Shown here: one piece after another, positions 1 through 10,878 of the stretch | Position numbering within the stretch: position 1 is the first letter of the stretch | Layout of the letters: every line of letters begins with the position of its first letter | Assembly (NCBI GenBank): GCA_033557465.1 | Contig: CM066032.1 | Coordinates: 447,018,270-447,082,269, forward strand | DNA: 64,000 nt | Direction of reading: 5' to 3' | Source of the DNA: Ichthyophis bannanicus | Lineage: Eukaryota > Chordata > Amphibia > Gymnophiona > Ichthyophiidae | Program-made: the position numbers and the translations under genes | Notes under the pieces: model-generated | What the model was told of the DNA's origin: nothing | The model's input: the letters and a program-made list of their open reading frames with translations, nothing else | Databases searched by the model: none

Positions 1-6
1 AGAGTC

Positions 7-415
7 TTGATGTCCAGAGAGGTGTGCTGTCTGTCAGGTGCCAAAATTCAAGATGTTATGGAGAGTTTGCCAAGACTCATCAAGCCTACTGTCTATTATC
101 TGATGTTGCTCATCCATGTCGGCACAAACGATACTGCTAGGTATCTCTCGGAGTGTATCAAAAGTGACTTCATAGCTTTGGGACAGAGGGTGAAGCAGAT
201 AGGTGTGCAGGTGGTGTTCTCTTCAATCCTCCCTCTTGAGGGTAACAACCGACACAGAGAAACTCACATCCTAGAGATGAATGCATGACTGTGTGGATGG
301 TGTCATCAAAAGCGTTTTGGTTTCCCGAACCAGGGGATGATTGTCCAAGGGCTGCAGAGTAAAGATGGCATCCATCTGTCCAACAAGGGTCGAAATGTCT
401 CCGTAGCAGACTAGC
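7..415 (+). pseudogene. CR1 ORF1 fragment, SGNH/GDSL-type esterase C-terminal half
   Basis: The frame from position 7 shows the esterase block HVGTND followed by the helix expected in the SGNH hydrolase domain of CR1 ORF1 proteins. After a stop near 286 the homology continues in another frame, with a degenerate final block reading SKDGIHLSNKG (around 361-390), matching the D-x-x-H catalytic block. The N-terminal half lies outside the window. CR1 ORF1 proteins bind RNA and often carry this esterase; its role in retrotransposition is not settled. The copy is non-functional because of its frameshifts. Confidence 0.75.
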
Positions 416-1161
416 TAACCTACTGAAGTGGGCTTTAAACTAGATTGGTTGGGGATGGGTGAAGAATGCCCCCAGGTAAGTGAAACATAAATACCTCTGT
501 AGAAATGCGTAAAAGGGGCAATATCTGGAAAGCAGTATGTATAAATGCCAATAGCATGGGAAATAAGATCCCCAATATTGAGGCTTTAATGGAAGAGGCT
601 GACTTGGATTTAGTGGCAGTTATGGAGATATGGTTCACTGACAACCATGACTAGGATGTAATTATACCAGGCTATTCTTTATTCAGGAAGGATAGGGTAG
701 AAAGACGTTGAGGATTGGCGGCACTATATGTAAAAAATAATACTAAATCTATAGAGTTACAGGGCTTAAAATGGAGCAAGGAGGCACTGTGGTTAAAACT
801 AGAAAGAGGGAAAGGGAAATCCATTTGCATTTGTGTGATATACAGATCTGCCTCACAGGGAGAAGGCGTGTACGGGAATTTAACAGAAGGCATGCACAGT
901 ATTACCATCAAAGGAGAAATGCTACTGATAGGTGATTTCAATATGCTGGATGTTGATTGGCACACTCCAAACAGCAGTGTCATCTAGAAGTAAGGAGATC
1001 CTAAATTCTCTACAGAGAATACTATTTTGGCAACTGGTAACAGAACCCATATTTGAAGGGCCATATTGGACTTAGTGCTTACCAATGGGGAAAGTACATA
1101 TCAGTGGGAGATCATCTCACATCCAGTGTTCACCAGATGGTGTTGTTCAGTATTAGGACTA

Positions 1162-1772
1162 AGGGCTGATAGTAAGATAGTAACATAGTAAATGACGGCA
1201 GATAAAGACCAGCATGGTCCATCTAGTCTGCTCAGCACGATGGCAAGAGTAGGTGCACCTGCCGCTCTGTGCAGGCCACCCCTCCCCACGTCCCTGTTTA
1301 GGGGTGAACCCACCACTCCATGTAGGACGCCCCTATTTGTTGAGAAATTAGATGGTTCAGTTTATTTTGATTTTATCCTGTTGCTGTAAAGGGATGCACT
1401 GTGTCTGTCCCATGCCATTTTGAATTCCCTCACCGTGTTTGCCCCCACCACTTCCATCAGGAGGGCATTCCAAGCATCCACCACCCTTTCTGTGAAAAAG
1501 TATTTCCTGACATTGCCTTTCAATTTGCCACCTCGCAGCTTCCTGTTATGCCCTCTAGTTTTACAGCTTCCCCGTCTTTGGAAGAGGTTTGTTTGTTCAT
1601 TATTTCCCTTTAAGTATTTAAAGGTCTGAATCATATCTCCCCTGTCCCTCCTGTCCTCCAAAGTGTACATGTTTAGGTCTTCAAGTCTCTTCTCATAAGG
1701 CTTCTGACGCAGGCTCCAAATCATTTTGGTCGCCTTCCTCTGAACAGTTTCCAGTCTTTTTACATCCTTTGA
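1162..1772 (-). mobile_element. CR1-type LINE 3' end, family A, inserted in CR1-E
   Basis: Read on the minus strand, this is the ORF2 C-terminus (starting MIWSLRQKPYEKRLEDLN at 1,724) followed by a 3'UTR ending in a motif describing TATGTTAC-type repeats. The same family occurs in plus orientation at 57,885-58,765, where the C-terminus and the 3' segment ending TTTATCTGCCGTC are recognisably alike. It is 5'-truncated, as usual for CR1. It separates the endonuclease and linker of CR1-E, so it inserted later. Confidence 0.85.
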
Positions 1773-3544
1773 TAAAATCCATTAAAAAGTGAGGGTCTTA
1801 GACTTTAGGGAAACCAATTTTGCCATGGTGGGACAATACCTCAAGGTGTCGTTAGCGAGATAGGAACAGCTGGGGGATGTAGAAAAGCAATGGGTAAAAC
1901 TGAAAGTGGATATTTTAAAAGCAACAATGCTTTTTGTTAGAAAGGAAAAGAAATGTAAAAGGCAAAGGTGGACACTATGGTTTGCAAAAGAAATAGCTGA
2001 AAGGTGAAGAGAGAGGCCTTCATAAAATACTAGAGATCACAGAAAGAGGAGGACAACCATCTATATTTGGAAAAACTTAAAGAAGCTAGCAAAGTAGTCA
2101 GGAAAGCAAAGATACAAAAAGAAGAAGAAATAGCCAATGCAATAAAATGGGAGGATAAGACATTTTTCAGATAGGTTAGTGAGAGGAGGAAGGGCAAAAG
2201 TTGTATTGTCAGACTCAGGGGTGAAGGGCAAGAATATGTAGACGCTGATGAGGATAAAGCAGAATTGCTTAACAAATATTTTTGTTCTGTGTTCACAGAT
2301 GAAGGGCCAGGAGCAAGACCTCAGAAAACACTCACAAATACTGTAGGAACAGAAGTGACGGAGATCTTGAACAATTTTCAGAAGACTGTGTTCGTGAAGA
2401 TCTAGCTACAGTAAATTAAAAGTATATAAAGCGATGGGAATGGATGGGATACATCCAAGAATATTTAAGGAGCTCAGTGCCATTCTACTGGCTCCACTGA
2501 CTGACCTTTTCAATGCTCCAATGGAGTCGGGAGTGGTCCCAGAAGACTGGAAAAAGGTATATGTGGTCCCTTTACACAAAAGCAGAAGTAAGGATGAGGT
2601 TGAGAAATACAGGCCAGTTAGTCTGACTTCTGTGGTGTTAAATATTGGAAATGCTCCTAAAAGAGAGAAAAATGAGGATTCTAGAGTCCAATGGATTGCA
2701 GGATCCATGGCAGCATTTGTTTACTGGAGGCAGGTCTTGCCAGACAAATCTGATTTCTTTGACTGGGTGGCCAGGGAGTTGAACAGAGGGAGAGCTCTAG
2801 ATATGGTGTACTTAGATTTCAGTAAAACCTTTGACACTGTTCCACACAGGCGACTTATAAAAAAACTGAGCACCTTAGGGATGGAAAGTAAAGTGAATGT
2901 CTGAGTTAGAAAATGGGTGAGTGGGAGGCGACAAAGGATACAGGTAAATGGAGCTCACTCTAAGGAGAAGGTGGTTGCCAGTGGTGTGCCTCAGGGATCT
3001 GTCCTTAGTCCAGTTCTTTTTAACATCTTTGTTGGTGATATTGCAGAAGGGCTGGCAGGTAAGGTTTACTTGTTTGTGAATGATGCCAAAATCTGCAATA
3101 GAGTAGACACCTAGATAGGAGTAGATAGCATGAGGAAGGATCTAGCTAAACTTGAAGAATGGTCAAGAATTTGGCAGCTGAGATTTAATGCTAAAAAATG
3201 AAGGATCATGCATTTAGGCTGCAGAGAAATCCAAGGGAGCAGAACAGTGTAGGGGGCGAAGTACTTCTGTCCATGAAAGAAGAGTGGGACCTGGGTGTGA
3301 TTGTTTCTAATGATCTTAAAGTGGTTAAACAGGTAGAAAAGGTGAGCACGAAAGCCAGAAGGGAGAGGAATGGCCAGCAGAAATAAAGAGGTATAGGTCT
3401 CTGTTGTGACCTCATTTGCAGTATTGTGTGCAATTCTGGAGTCCGCATCTTCAAAAGGATATAAATAGGATGGAGTCAGTACAGAGGGTGGCTACTAAAA
3501 TTGTTAGTGGTCTTCGTTATAATGCATATGAGGACAGACTTAAA

Positions 3545-4022
3545 GGGACCGATATTCAAAAGACATTTACAGGGTTTACAGCCTAGTAAACAGTGTAAAT
3601 GCTTAGATGGGGATATTCAATGGCACATGCATGGGTTAGTGCCGTTGAATATCCCCGTCTATGTTCTTTACACACCCAAATGCTATCCGGCTAGCATTGG
3701 GGCGTATTGGGGGAATTCCGGGGGCAGGGATGTGAGATAACCGGGCAGCAGCATTATTGCATACTGCCCGCTTAGTGCTCTGCGACAAAATATTAGGCAA
3801 GGAAAACCCTCGCCTATCTTTATGACGCAGGGCACTAACCGAGCAGCATGTATTATTGCTGCTGCCCGATTAGCTTCAGCGGCTTCCGGGTTGTGCAGCA
3901 ATACCCAGATATTCAATGTCGGGGCCACATATGATCCCAACATTGAATACCCAGTTTTAAGGGTCAGTGGGCAGGGCTATGCACCTACATGGTGTATAGC
4001 CTGCCAGAAGAATATCGGACCC
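3545..4022. mobile_element. Harbinger-like MITE, GGGNCCGATATTC family, copy 1
   Basis: The 478-bp insert splits the CR1-E RT C-terminal region. Its ends are inverted repeats: GGGACCGATATTC at the left and GAATATCGGACCC at the right, one mismatch in 13. It is flanked by AAA at 3,542-3,544 and 4,023-4,025, a 3-bp target duplication. Removing the insert plus one AAA restores a normal CR1 reading (GGACAGACTTAAAGATCTT). GG-rich ends and 3-bp duplications are typical of PIF/Harbinger. No transposase is encoded. A relative lies at 54,524-54,906. Confidence 0.75.
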
Positions 4023-4266
4023 AAAGATCTTAATATGTAGAAATTAGAGGAAAGGCGGGATAGAGGAGATATGATAGAGAAGTTTAAATACATCCGTGGC
4101 ATAAATGCACAAGAGGAGAGCCTTCTTCATTTGAGAGTAAGCTCTGCTATGAGGGGAGATAGGATTAGGGTGAAAGGGGATAGATTCAGGAGTAGCATGC
4201 GGAAATATTTTTTCACGGCAAGAGTAGTAGATACGTGGAATAGTCTCTCAGTGGAGGTGGTATTAA

Positions 4267-4779
4267 ACACCACGTTTATAATATAACACAGCAGAGCTCA
4301 GCCAAAACCCAACTGCACATACAAGACCATACAAGACCACAGGAATGCACCCTATGAGGTTAACAAATTTTGTGTCCCCCTCCACCCCAACCATATGCAG
4401 TAACTCACTCTTTTTGAGCTTCCTCGAAGTCCAGTGGTGATATCGGCGCCTATCTGTACTTGTGCCCTGTGCATCCGCACTGTTCATACAACTCTTGGTA
4501 AGGCCCTGTGCACATACGCCCACCAGAACCGGAAACATCACATGACCACTGGACTGAAAGCCATCACTAAGGTTTAAGCTGACTGAGGACCCTTCAAGTT
4601 ATTGTAACTCTTTCCTCATATTTACAGAAATTACTGGCGTAACATTGTATGCTTGTTTATGTTAGAATTAAGGGTTGATGTGTGTTATGGGTATTTAAAG
4701 GTAGGCATGGGAGATTAAGAGGAAGGATGTGGGAAGACTGGTAGAGCAATATTAGATCAATACATGTTCTTGTTTATTA
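4267..4779. other. Unassigned sequence
   Basis: No supported gene. The first 290 bases are C/A-rich and match nothing I recognise; an antisense ORF of 92 codons here shows no family features. The part from about 4,560 could belong to the spacer upstream of the L1-A ORF2, but this is only inference from position. Confidence 0.4.
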
Positions 4780-6045
4780 TGGGTGGAGATGGGATTAAGG
4801 GACAAATCCCAGGGATATGTGCTGATCCCACTACTTTTTAACATATTCAAAAATGACGTGCAAATGGGAACAAGTGAGGTGATCAAATTTGCAGAAGGGA
4901 CAAAATTATTCAAAGTTGTTAAAGCACAAGAGGATTGTGAAAAATTGCAAAAGGACCTTGGGAGAAATTGAGAGACTGAGCATCCAAATGGCAGATGAAA
5001 TTTAATGTATGCAAGTGCAAAGTTATGCACTTAGGGAAGAACAACCAAACTACAGTTACAATATTAGGGCTGTACCAAGGATTGTGTGAGCGGTACTGTG
5101 ACACAGGGCGCAAGCACAGAAGGGATACCAGTATCATCAATGGACTTTCAAGAAGCCCGATAGGAGTGAGTTCCTGCATATGGCTGGGGAGGCAGGGAGC
5201 TTCAATTTCACGAATCGCCCAGGGCACATTTTGAGCTCGGTACAGTCTTAATCACCACCAAGGATAAAGATCTAGCATTATTGTGAATATCACATTGAAT
5301 CTTTCCTCCCAGTACACAGCTGCAGCCAAGAAAGCAAATAGAATGCTAGGAATCATAAGGAAAGGAATGGAGAATAGAACCAAGGATATCATAATGCCTC
5401 TGTATCGCTCCTTGGTGTGTGACTTCACTTTAAACATTTTGTGCAGTTCTTAGGTCACTATATCTAAAAAAGGATATAGCAGAATTAGAAAAGGTGTAGC
5501 AAAGAGCTCCCAGAATGATAAAGGGGATGGAATGATGCCACTATGAGGAAAGGCTTAAAAGGTTAGGGCTCTTCAGCTTGGGATAGAGACGGCTGAGGGG
5601 AGATATGATAGAGGTCTATAAAATAATGAGTGGAGGAGACTGGGTAAGCGTAGATAGGTTATTTACTCCTTCAAAAAGTAGAAACACTAGGGGACGTGTA
5701 ATGAAGCTACAATATAGCACATTTAAGACTAATCGGTGAAAATATCTTTTCACTTGACACGAATCAAACTCTGAAATTCACTACCAGAGGATACAGTAAA
5801 AAAGCTGTTAGTGTAGTTGGGTTTCAAAGAGGTTTGGACTATCCTGAAGTAAAAAAAACATAAACCATTATTAAAGTGGACTGGGGAAATGCACTGCTTA
5901 CCTTTGAGATGCAGTATGGAATCTGTCTACCTTTTGGGAATCTAAAAGGTACTTGTAACCTGGATTGGCAGCTGTTGGAAATAGGAAACTGGGCCAGATG
6001 AACCTTGGTCTGACCTAGTATGTCATTTCTTATATTCTTATGTAG
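4780..6045 (+). mobile_element. Old CR1-B 3' fragment (RT palm to 3' tail)
   Basis: The sequence parallels CR1-1 from the RT block VLGPLLFN (4,820) through VIKFADD, here KFAEG (about 4,890), the segment CKVMHLGKNN (5,010), KANRMLGIIRKGMENR (5,335) and the C-terminal helices. It finishes with the 3'UTR phrase CTTGGTCTGAC and a short tail TTCTTATATTCTTATG at about 6,040. Stops and indels are frequent. About 180 bases at 5,066-5,245 do not align with CR1-1 and replace the segment expected there. Confidence 0.85.
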
Positions 6046-6336
6046 GGGTGAGGGTAAGGGAGGGCGGTCAAAGGGGGGAAGGTTAGGAATGAGGGTCTGA
6101 TGTGACAAAGTTAGTATGCTTCGAATCAGAGTTTTGTGTGTTATGGTTGTGGGCTGTGCTAAGGTGGGAGATTTGGATGAGGCTGGGAACCCAAAGCTTC
6201 GTAAATGTTGTGTGGACTGCTTTTATATATGTTTGTCTCCTGAATGAAAAATAGATATGAAAGATATGTGGATTACATACTGGAATGTGTTTGGGGTTGG
6301 GTCACCTGTAAAAAGATATAAGATCCTCAGAGAATT

Positions 6337-6352
6337 AGAAAATCATGGTGTT
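6337..6352 (+). repeat. Target-site duplication, left copy, of the ORF1-only element
   Basis: AGAAAATCATGGTGTT, identical to 8,024-8,039. It belongs to the L1-A endonuclease coding sequence (ENHGV). Confidence 0.9.
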
Positions 6353-8023
6353 GAGAAGGGGGAGGCGCTTAAACAAGATGGTGGCAGCCGACTGCTCCGA
6401 GTGAACACGTTATTTTTCTTATGGGGAGAAAATGCAAGGGGAGAGGTGGGTCAACGCCCTCCCAACCCCCCTCTACCTCGACGCCAGTTACCTTAGGTCC
6501 TTTGGACGCTTATTTGTTGCACGCTGTTCGGGACCCGGTGGATGCAGAGGAAGTATCCCGAGCTACAGCTTTGCAGGAGTCGGATGATTCGGCGGCTGTT
6601 TCGGTTTCATCTCTTTCCCCTTTGAGCCCGGCGCCGAAAATATACCAGAGTCAACCCTTGCCAGGGAGTTTCCTGGAGCTTGATTCCCCCTCGACAAAGG
6701 GAGAGGATGGAGGCTCGAGAGGGCCAGGAGTAGAAGGGCTGCGGAGGTCTGAGACTGCAGCCTTTGGGTGGCATTGTTCATCGTCATTTTCGGCATCGAT
6801 TGGGGAGGAGTACACAGGGCAGGAATTCCCTGAGTCGTGTGGAGGAGAATCGCCGGCAAAAATGGAAGTTGTGTTAACTGTGGATCTGTGTCTGGTTTTC
6901 TCGTTGCAGCGTCCGGCTAACTTTACATTGGAGTCAATTTGGCAAGCTATTCTCTCCTTAGGAGAAGCTTTAGTGCCACAGTTTACATCATTAACTCAGA
7001 AAGTGAATAATTCAGTGGCCATAGTGGAGGATCTTGAACGGAAGGTGGAAGGTCTCCAGTCTGAAGTAGGAGAGAATCAGAGGAAAATGGTGTTGCTTGA
7101 AGATCAGACGGATGCCTTTAAAAAGACCTTTTCTTCTGTGCAAGATAAGTTGGAGCATTTGGACAATATGTCTAGGGTTAATAACTTAAGTTTGATTAAT
7201 TTTCCGAGGCTTCTCACTGTGTCCCCTCGAGATATGTTTAAACAATACTTGGTGGATGTTTTGTGGGTTTCTTCAGAATTAATTCCACATTTGGTTAGGA
7301 TTTACTACTTACCTAAGGCGAAACTCTCACCTGGTTTAGTTAATATCGGGGTGGGGGGGGGACCGGGACCAAGGGAATATCTTAAAAGTTACAGAGTTAT
7401 TAGAGCCATCTGATGTTGAGTCTCCGGTTCCCTCTACTTTATTAATTACATTTGCACTGCTTTCTGATAAAGAATGGTTATTGAAGCTTTTCTTTCGGAA
7501 GCGGAATTTGCCTTTTAGAGGCTTGATGGTTTGTATTTACCTGGATTTGGCTAGAGAAACTCAGAGACGTCGTAGGGAATTTCTCCTCCTGCATCCTGGT
7601 GTTCTCCAGTTGTGGGGCCTGTTTTTCCTAAAGCATCCTTGTAAATGTTTAGTGAAGTATCAATCTATTTCTTATGTTTTTTATGAGCCCTCTCAACTTA
7701 CAGGTTTCATTACTGCTCGGCTTTTGGAATCCTCTATTGGGACCTCCCCTGAACTTGCTTAATTTTGTTACTCCAGGTTTAGTCTGCTTCCTTTATTTCT
7801 TGTTCTTTTTGGTTTGAAAATAATATTGGGATTTCCCCCTTTTCCTTATTGTGGGCTAGGGTGGGTAGATACGTTGTTTCAGATGTTTGAATTGCTTTTT
7901 CTCTATGTATTTTTGAATTATGTATTTACTAATTATATCTGCTCCTTTTCTGCAAGAATGTTTTATGGAACTTTCTTGATTTAATTTATAAAACTTCTAT
8001 AAATATAAAATTAAAATAAAAAA
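6353..8023 (+). mobile_element. ORF1-only L1-type retroelement (HAL1-like), full length
   Basis: This 1,671-bp insert is flanked by a perfect 16-bp duplication of L1-A sequence and ends in an A-rich tail (AAAATAAAAAAA). It begins with a short leader resembling L1 5' ends (AACAAGATGGTGGCAGC), carries one L1-type ORF1 (6,421-7,762) and a 260-base T-rich 3'UTR. There is no trace of endonuclease or RT between ORF1 and the tail. Mammalian HAL1 elements are the known parallel: L1 derivatives that encode ORF1 alone and depend on ORF2 supplied in trans. That it mobilised this way here is inference. Confidence 0.8.
6421..7762 (+). pseudogene. L1-type ORF1 protein (coiled coil + C-terminal RNA-binding region), one frameshift
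   Basis: The first ATG after the leader opens a 330-codon frame to 7,413. Residues about 1-160 are Pro/Ser-rich and probably disordered. About 170-270 form a heptad-rich coiled coil (VNNSVAIVEDLERKVEGLQ...), then the RRM-like start VNNLSLINFP. A frameshift in the G run at 7,350-7,361 moves the rest to another frame, read from about 7,375 to 7,762: STLLITFALLSDKEWLLKLFF, then the C-terminal domain YLDLARETQRRRREFLLLHP and YPCKCLVKY-type core. Allowing the shift gives about 446 residues, in the range of L1 ORF1 proteins. The family acts as a nucleic-acid chaperone in the L1 RNP. The G run could also be a sequencing length error. Confidence 0.75.
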
Positions 8024-8039
8024 AGAAAATCATGGTGTT
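8024..8039 (+). repeat. Target-site duplication, right copy, of the ORF1-only element
   Basis: Perfect copy of 6,337-6,352, directly after the A-rich tail. Confidence 0.9.
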
Positions 8040-8057
8040 CACATAGGGGATTATTCT

Positions 8058-8645
8058 GTCCCCCGAATAGCAGGGATGGACGTCCCTATTTGTGGGCCTC
8101 CCCGCAGGTGTCTAACTTCCCCGCCAGTTGTACGGGGAAGTTAGACACCGGTGGGGAGGAGGCGGATTGGGGGCGGAGTTAGGGCAGGCGATGGATGGTC
8201 ACTGTCCCTGGACGTACAGGGCCGATTCTAATGTTGGCACTCTACGTCCAGGGCCGGCGACTTGTATGGGAAATACCCTCACTGGAAATAGTGGATCGGC
8301 GGGCCCATAGCGTGGATGGGGTGGGGGGGGGCTGAGGACATTCCCCACAGCCCCGCCCTGGTCGTAGGTGGCCAGATCATGGGTTGGACTGCGGAGAAAG
8401 CTGCAGAACCCGAATGCCGAGATCATGGCTTTTAAATGGAGTTGCAGTGCCATGGCAACCAGACGCCATGGCGCTGCAGCTCCATTTAAAAGCCCTGACT
8501 GAATTAGTCAGGCATGTCCTGTATGGGCAGGCCGGGCTGAATCACAATCCCAGCCTGCACGTACAGGACAGTTTGCGATTCTGATCCCGCGGGATCAGAA
8601 TCGCTACTCCCTTTGTAGGTCCGGTTCAGATCGAATGTACAGAGG
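8058..8645. mobile_element. Unclassified GC-rich insert with several inverted repeats
   Basis: About 590 GC-rich bases separate two parts of the L1-A endonuclease (IGLF-like before, HLEHFES after), so this is an insertion. It holds three hairpins: GTGTCTAACTTCCCC/GGGGAAGTTAGACAC (8,109-8,150), CTTTTAAATGGAG/CTCCATTTAAAAG around a centre near 8,460, and GATTCTGATCCCGCGGGATCAGAATC (8,576-8,603). Terminal repeats and target duplication are not clear, so the exact ends are approximate. A non-autonomous DNA transposon is the likeliest class. Confidence 0.5.
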
Positions 8646-9018
8646 GCTTCGACATCTGGAACACTTTGAAAGTATGTTTATAAGAGACTTGGTTAAATGA
8701 TATAGAACATCAAAAATTGAGTTGGGGAAGTTTACTATGCCCCCTGCTGATCTGAGGAATGCTGGGGTTGCTATTTTCATTGTGAAGGGAGTGATATGCA
8801 AAATTGCTAAAGTGATTTCAGATCCAAATGAGTGATATCTTTAGTTGGCTTTGCAGTAGCAGGGAAAGTCCTTCTTGGTAGCTGATGCTTATGCGCCTAG
8901 TATTGCAGTCAGTCCTTTTTTGCAAGAGGTTATGAGACAAAGCCTGCTTTTAGTGAATTGCATATGATTTTAGCTGGGGATTTCAATCTTGTTATACATC
9001 CAGCCATGGATACCAATT

Positions 9019-9032
9019 TAAATTTGATTGAT
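9019..9032 (+). repeat. Target-site duplication, left copy, of L1-B
   Basis: TAAATTTGATTGAT; matches 19,649-19,662 with one difference. It encodes part of the L1-A endonuclease. Confidence 0.8.
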
Positions 9033-9172
9033 TAGGTCACATGATGCAGTGAGCCAGGCAAGACGTGTTGACTTCGGCTCCAGGGCTCCCTCTCAATTCC
9101 GACAACATAATATAAGCTTTAGACTACCACTCCAGGCCACCACCTAATGTACCTGGAACCTTTTAGGAGTAT

Positions 9173-9709
9173 ATGGCTGTAAAAGGAGCCCGCTTGAAAA
9201 ATCGTGTCGCAGAAACAAAGATGGCCACCAACTCGCCACCGCAAGTGCAAACAGATAATCTGACTAACCTGGTGGCAGAGGTGACTTCAGCGGTAGTACA
9301 GCCTTAGACGAGCAGCTCTTGAAGTTGGATGACCGGCTGATTCAAGTGACGCAAACGGTGATTGAGTTTGTGGGGCGAATCACAGGAATCTAGATTGTGG
9401 GTGGTGATTGCAAGGTTCCACAACTACATGCAGAAGGAAGCTGTACTGCTGGTGGAGTCTTAGCCAAAGACTCTTCGGAGGGTCACTAAAGACACGAATG
9501 CAACTAACCTCCTCATATTTCAGGACTATTCTCCTCTTTTAAGCCACCGGAGGCAAGAATACTTTCAACTTTGTGATCAATTGGTGAATAGAGATATCAG
9601 ATTCTCCTTATTGTACCCGGCTAGACTACGCGTCAAGCACCAAGGACAATATCATTTTTTCTCTTCCCCAGCCGAGGCAAACACCTTTTTGGACACACTG
9701 CCGGTGTAG
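9173..9709 (+). pseudogene. L1-B ORF1 pseudogene (Transposase_22-type)
   Basis: The ATG at 9,173 opens MAVKGARLKNRVAETKM, in frame with a second Met at 9,221, and stops at about 9,307. The family signature is in the C-terminal half in another frame: VIARFHNYMQKEAVLL near 9,400, then NLLIFQDYSPLLSHRRQEY and LLYPARLRVKHQGQYHFF, ending with TLPV at 9,709. These are the RRM end and C-terminal domain of L1 ORF1. The coiled-coil region between is short and degraded. Compared with the ORF1-only element at 6,421 it is a different ORF1 lineage. Confidence 0.75.
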
Positions 9710-10269
9710 CCAGTATTTGCCTAATAGGTCCTGAACTGTAGGATGTACACCAGAACAAGAGGACAGCAACTGCTTCATCATGTTTTAAACTGGAATGGCT
9801 TCTAATTCCACTTGGGAGTCCACTAGTGAACAGTGTATTGGACTCCTGCTGTTGTACTCAGCGAGACTATGCATCGAGCACTGGGAACGGTGCTGTTCTC
9901 CCCCTCTGATCAGGTTGTTACTAAAGGAGGTGGTTTAGTAAGTATGCCTTGTACTGCGTACTGTTACTCGAGCATGAGCACAACTACAACAGCTCCTTAC
10001 TGTGCGCTTCATTGAAGTAATTGCAATGGAGACCTTCCGTTAATAAGTTCTGGACTATTTCTGCAAAATTAGATGGTTTCTACTGCTTTAAGACAGTTAT
10101 GGTTCCTCTGTGTGTTGTAGGGAACCAAGTAATATGGGATCTGAAGGACTAGAAAGGGGGACTGTTACTTCTGGAGAGAAATCTGCAACTGTGAGTATAT
10201 ACTTCTGGTAATTTTCTAAAAAGAATTCTTTGTATTAAAGCTACTTAATCTGTGAACCCATTGGTTTTT
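9710..10269 (+). other. L1-B sequence between ORF1 and the CR1-1 insertion
   Basis: No coding features. It follows the ORF1 stop and leads into the CR1-1 5' end somewhere between 10,140 and 10,284; the junction is not sharp. I read it as the inter-ORF region of L1-B. Confidence 0.5.
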
Positions 10270-10284
10270 TTTGTTGGATCAGTT

Positions 10285-10530
10285 AGGGCCTAGTAGCAGC
10301 AATTAAAGTTTGAATTTAAAACACAGAGGAGAGCTTTCTGGTTACATTTCATACCCAGCAGAGAGCTTGTAGTTTAAATTTAATAGTCACTCAGGGCCAA
10401 GTAACAGCAAAGTACTTTTAGTTTAAATTTAACACACAGAAGAGAGCTTTCTGGTTAAATTTAGTACCCAGCAGAGAGCTTGTAGTTTAAATTTCATAAG
10501 AAGTTAGAGCCTAGCAGCAGCTAAGAGCTA
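10285..10530 (+). promoter_or_regulatory. CR1-1 5'UTR with tandem units of about 110 bp
   Basis: Related units start AGGGCCTAG (10,285), AGGGCCAAG (10,393) and AGAGCCTAG (10,506), each followed by AGCAGC- or ACAGCA-type sequence. The first two also share GAGAGCTTTCTGGTTA and CCCAGCAGAGAGCTTGTAG. Spacing is 108 and 113 bases. Tandem monomers at LINE 5' ends often act as promoter units (known for mouse L1); that role is inferred here. Confidence 0.65.
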
Positions 10531-10878
10531 TAATTTAAATCAAATCAGAATTTAGCTTACCTCAGCAGCACAAGACAGGGTACTGTGTAGCAGCCCTTTT
10601 TTAATAAGTGTTATTTCCCTCCCTCCCTCCCCACACCCACCCTCCCTCCCCTGGGATAATCATAGCTTTATAGGTACTTACACATCTTAAAAGACAGGAG
10701 GTGCTTTCAGGTGAAGCTCATTACCCAAATCAGTCATACACTAAGGACCTGAGTTTAATTAAGCTTCAGGTGAACAAGGTATATTAAACGTATTAGGTAC
10801 AGTTTTATTGGTATAAATACCCATAGCAACCCCTAGTAAGTAAGAACTTAAAGATCTAGACACAAACTTAAAACTAAG

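Larger units (their letters stand above)
1..4266 (+). mobile_element. Degraded CR1-type LINE (CR1-E) with two nested insertions
   Basis: A plus-strand non-LTR retrotransposon cut by the window edge. It runs from the C-terminal part of an ORF1 esterase (1-415) through ORF2 endonuclease and reverse transcriptase (464-4,266). An inverted CR1 3' end (1,162-1,772) and a Harbinger-like MITE (3,545-4,022) interrupt it, and the coding sense resumes after each. Many stops and frameshifts make it an old copy. No 3' tail is visible: homology stops at 4,266, so it was truncated or cut by another event. Confidence 0.85.
464..4266 (+). pseudogene. CR1 ORF2 pseudogene (endonuclease + reverse transcriptase)
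   Basis: Endonuclease motifs appear in order: INANSMGNK near 548, the ETW-equivalent (MEIWF) near 625, VIYRSAS near 836 and GDFNM near 930. After the inverted insertion at 1,162-1,772 the linker resumes, then RT blocks: MDGIHPRIF (2,440), YRPVSLTSV (2,610), VYLDFSKTFD (2,805), SGVPQGSVLSPVLFN (2,980). The catalytic block is degraded to FVND (about 3,073). The thumb and C-terminal region continue after the MITE with RRDRGDMIEKFKYI (4,054) to 4,266. Stops at several places, for example 984 and 2,902, rule out function. Confidence 0.85.
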
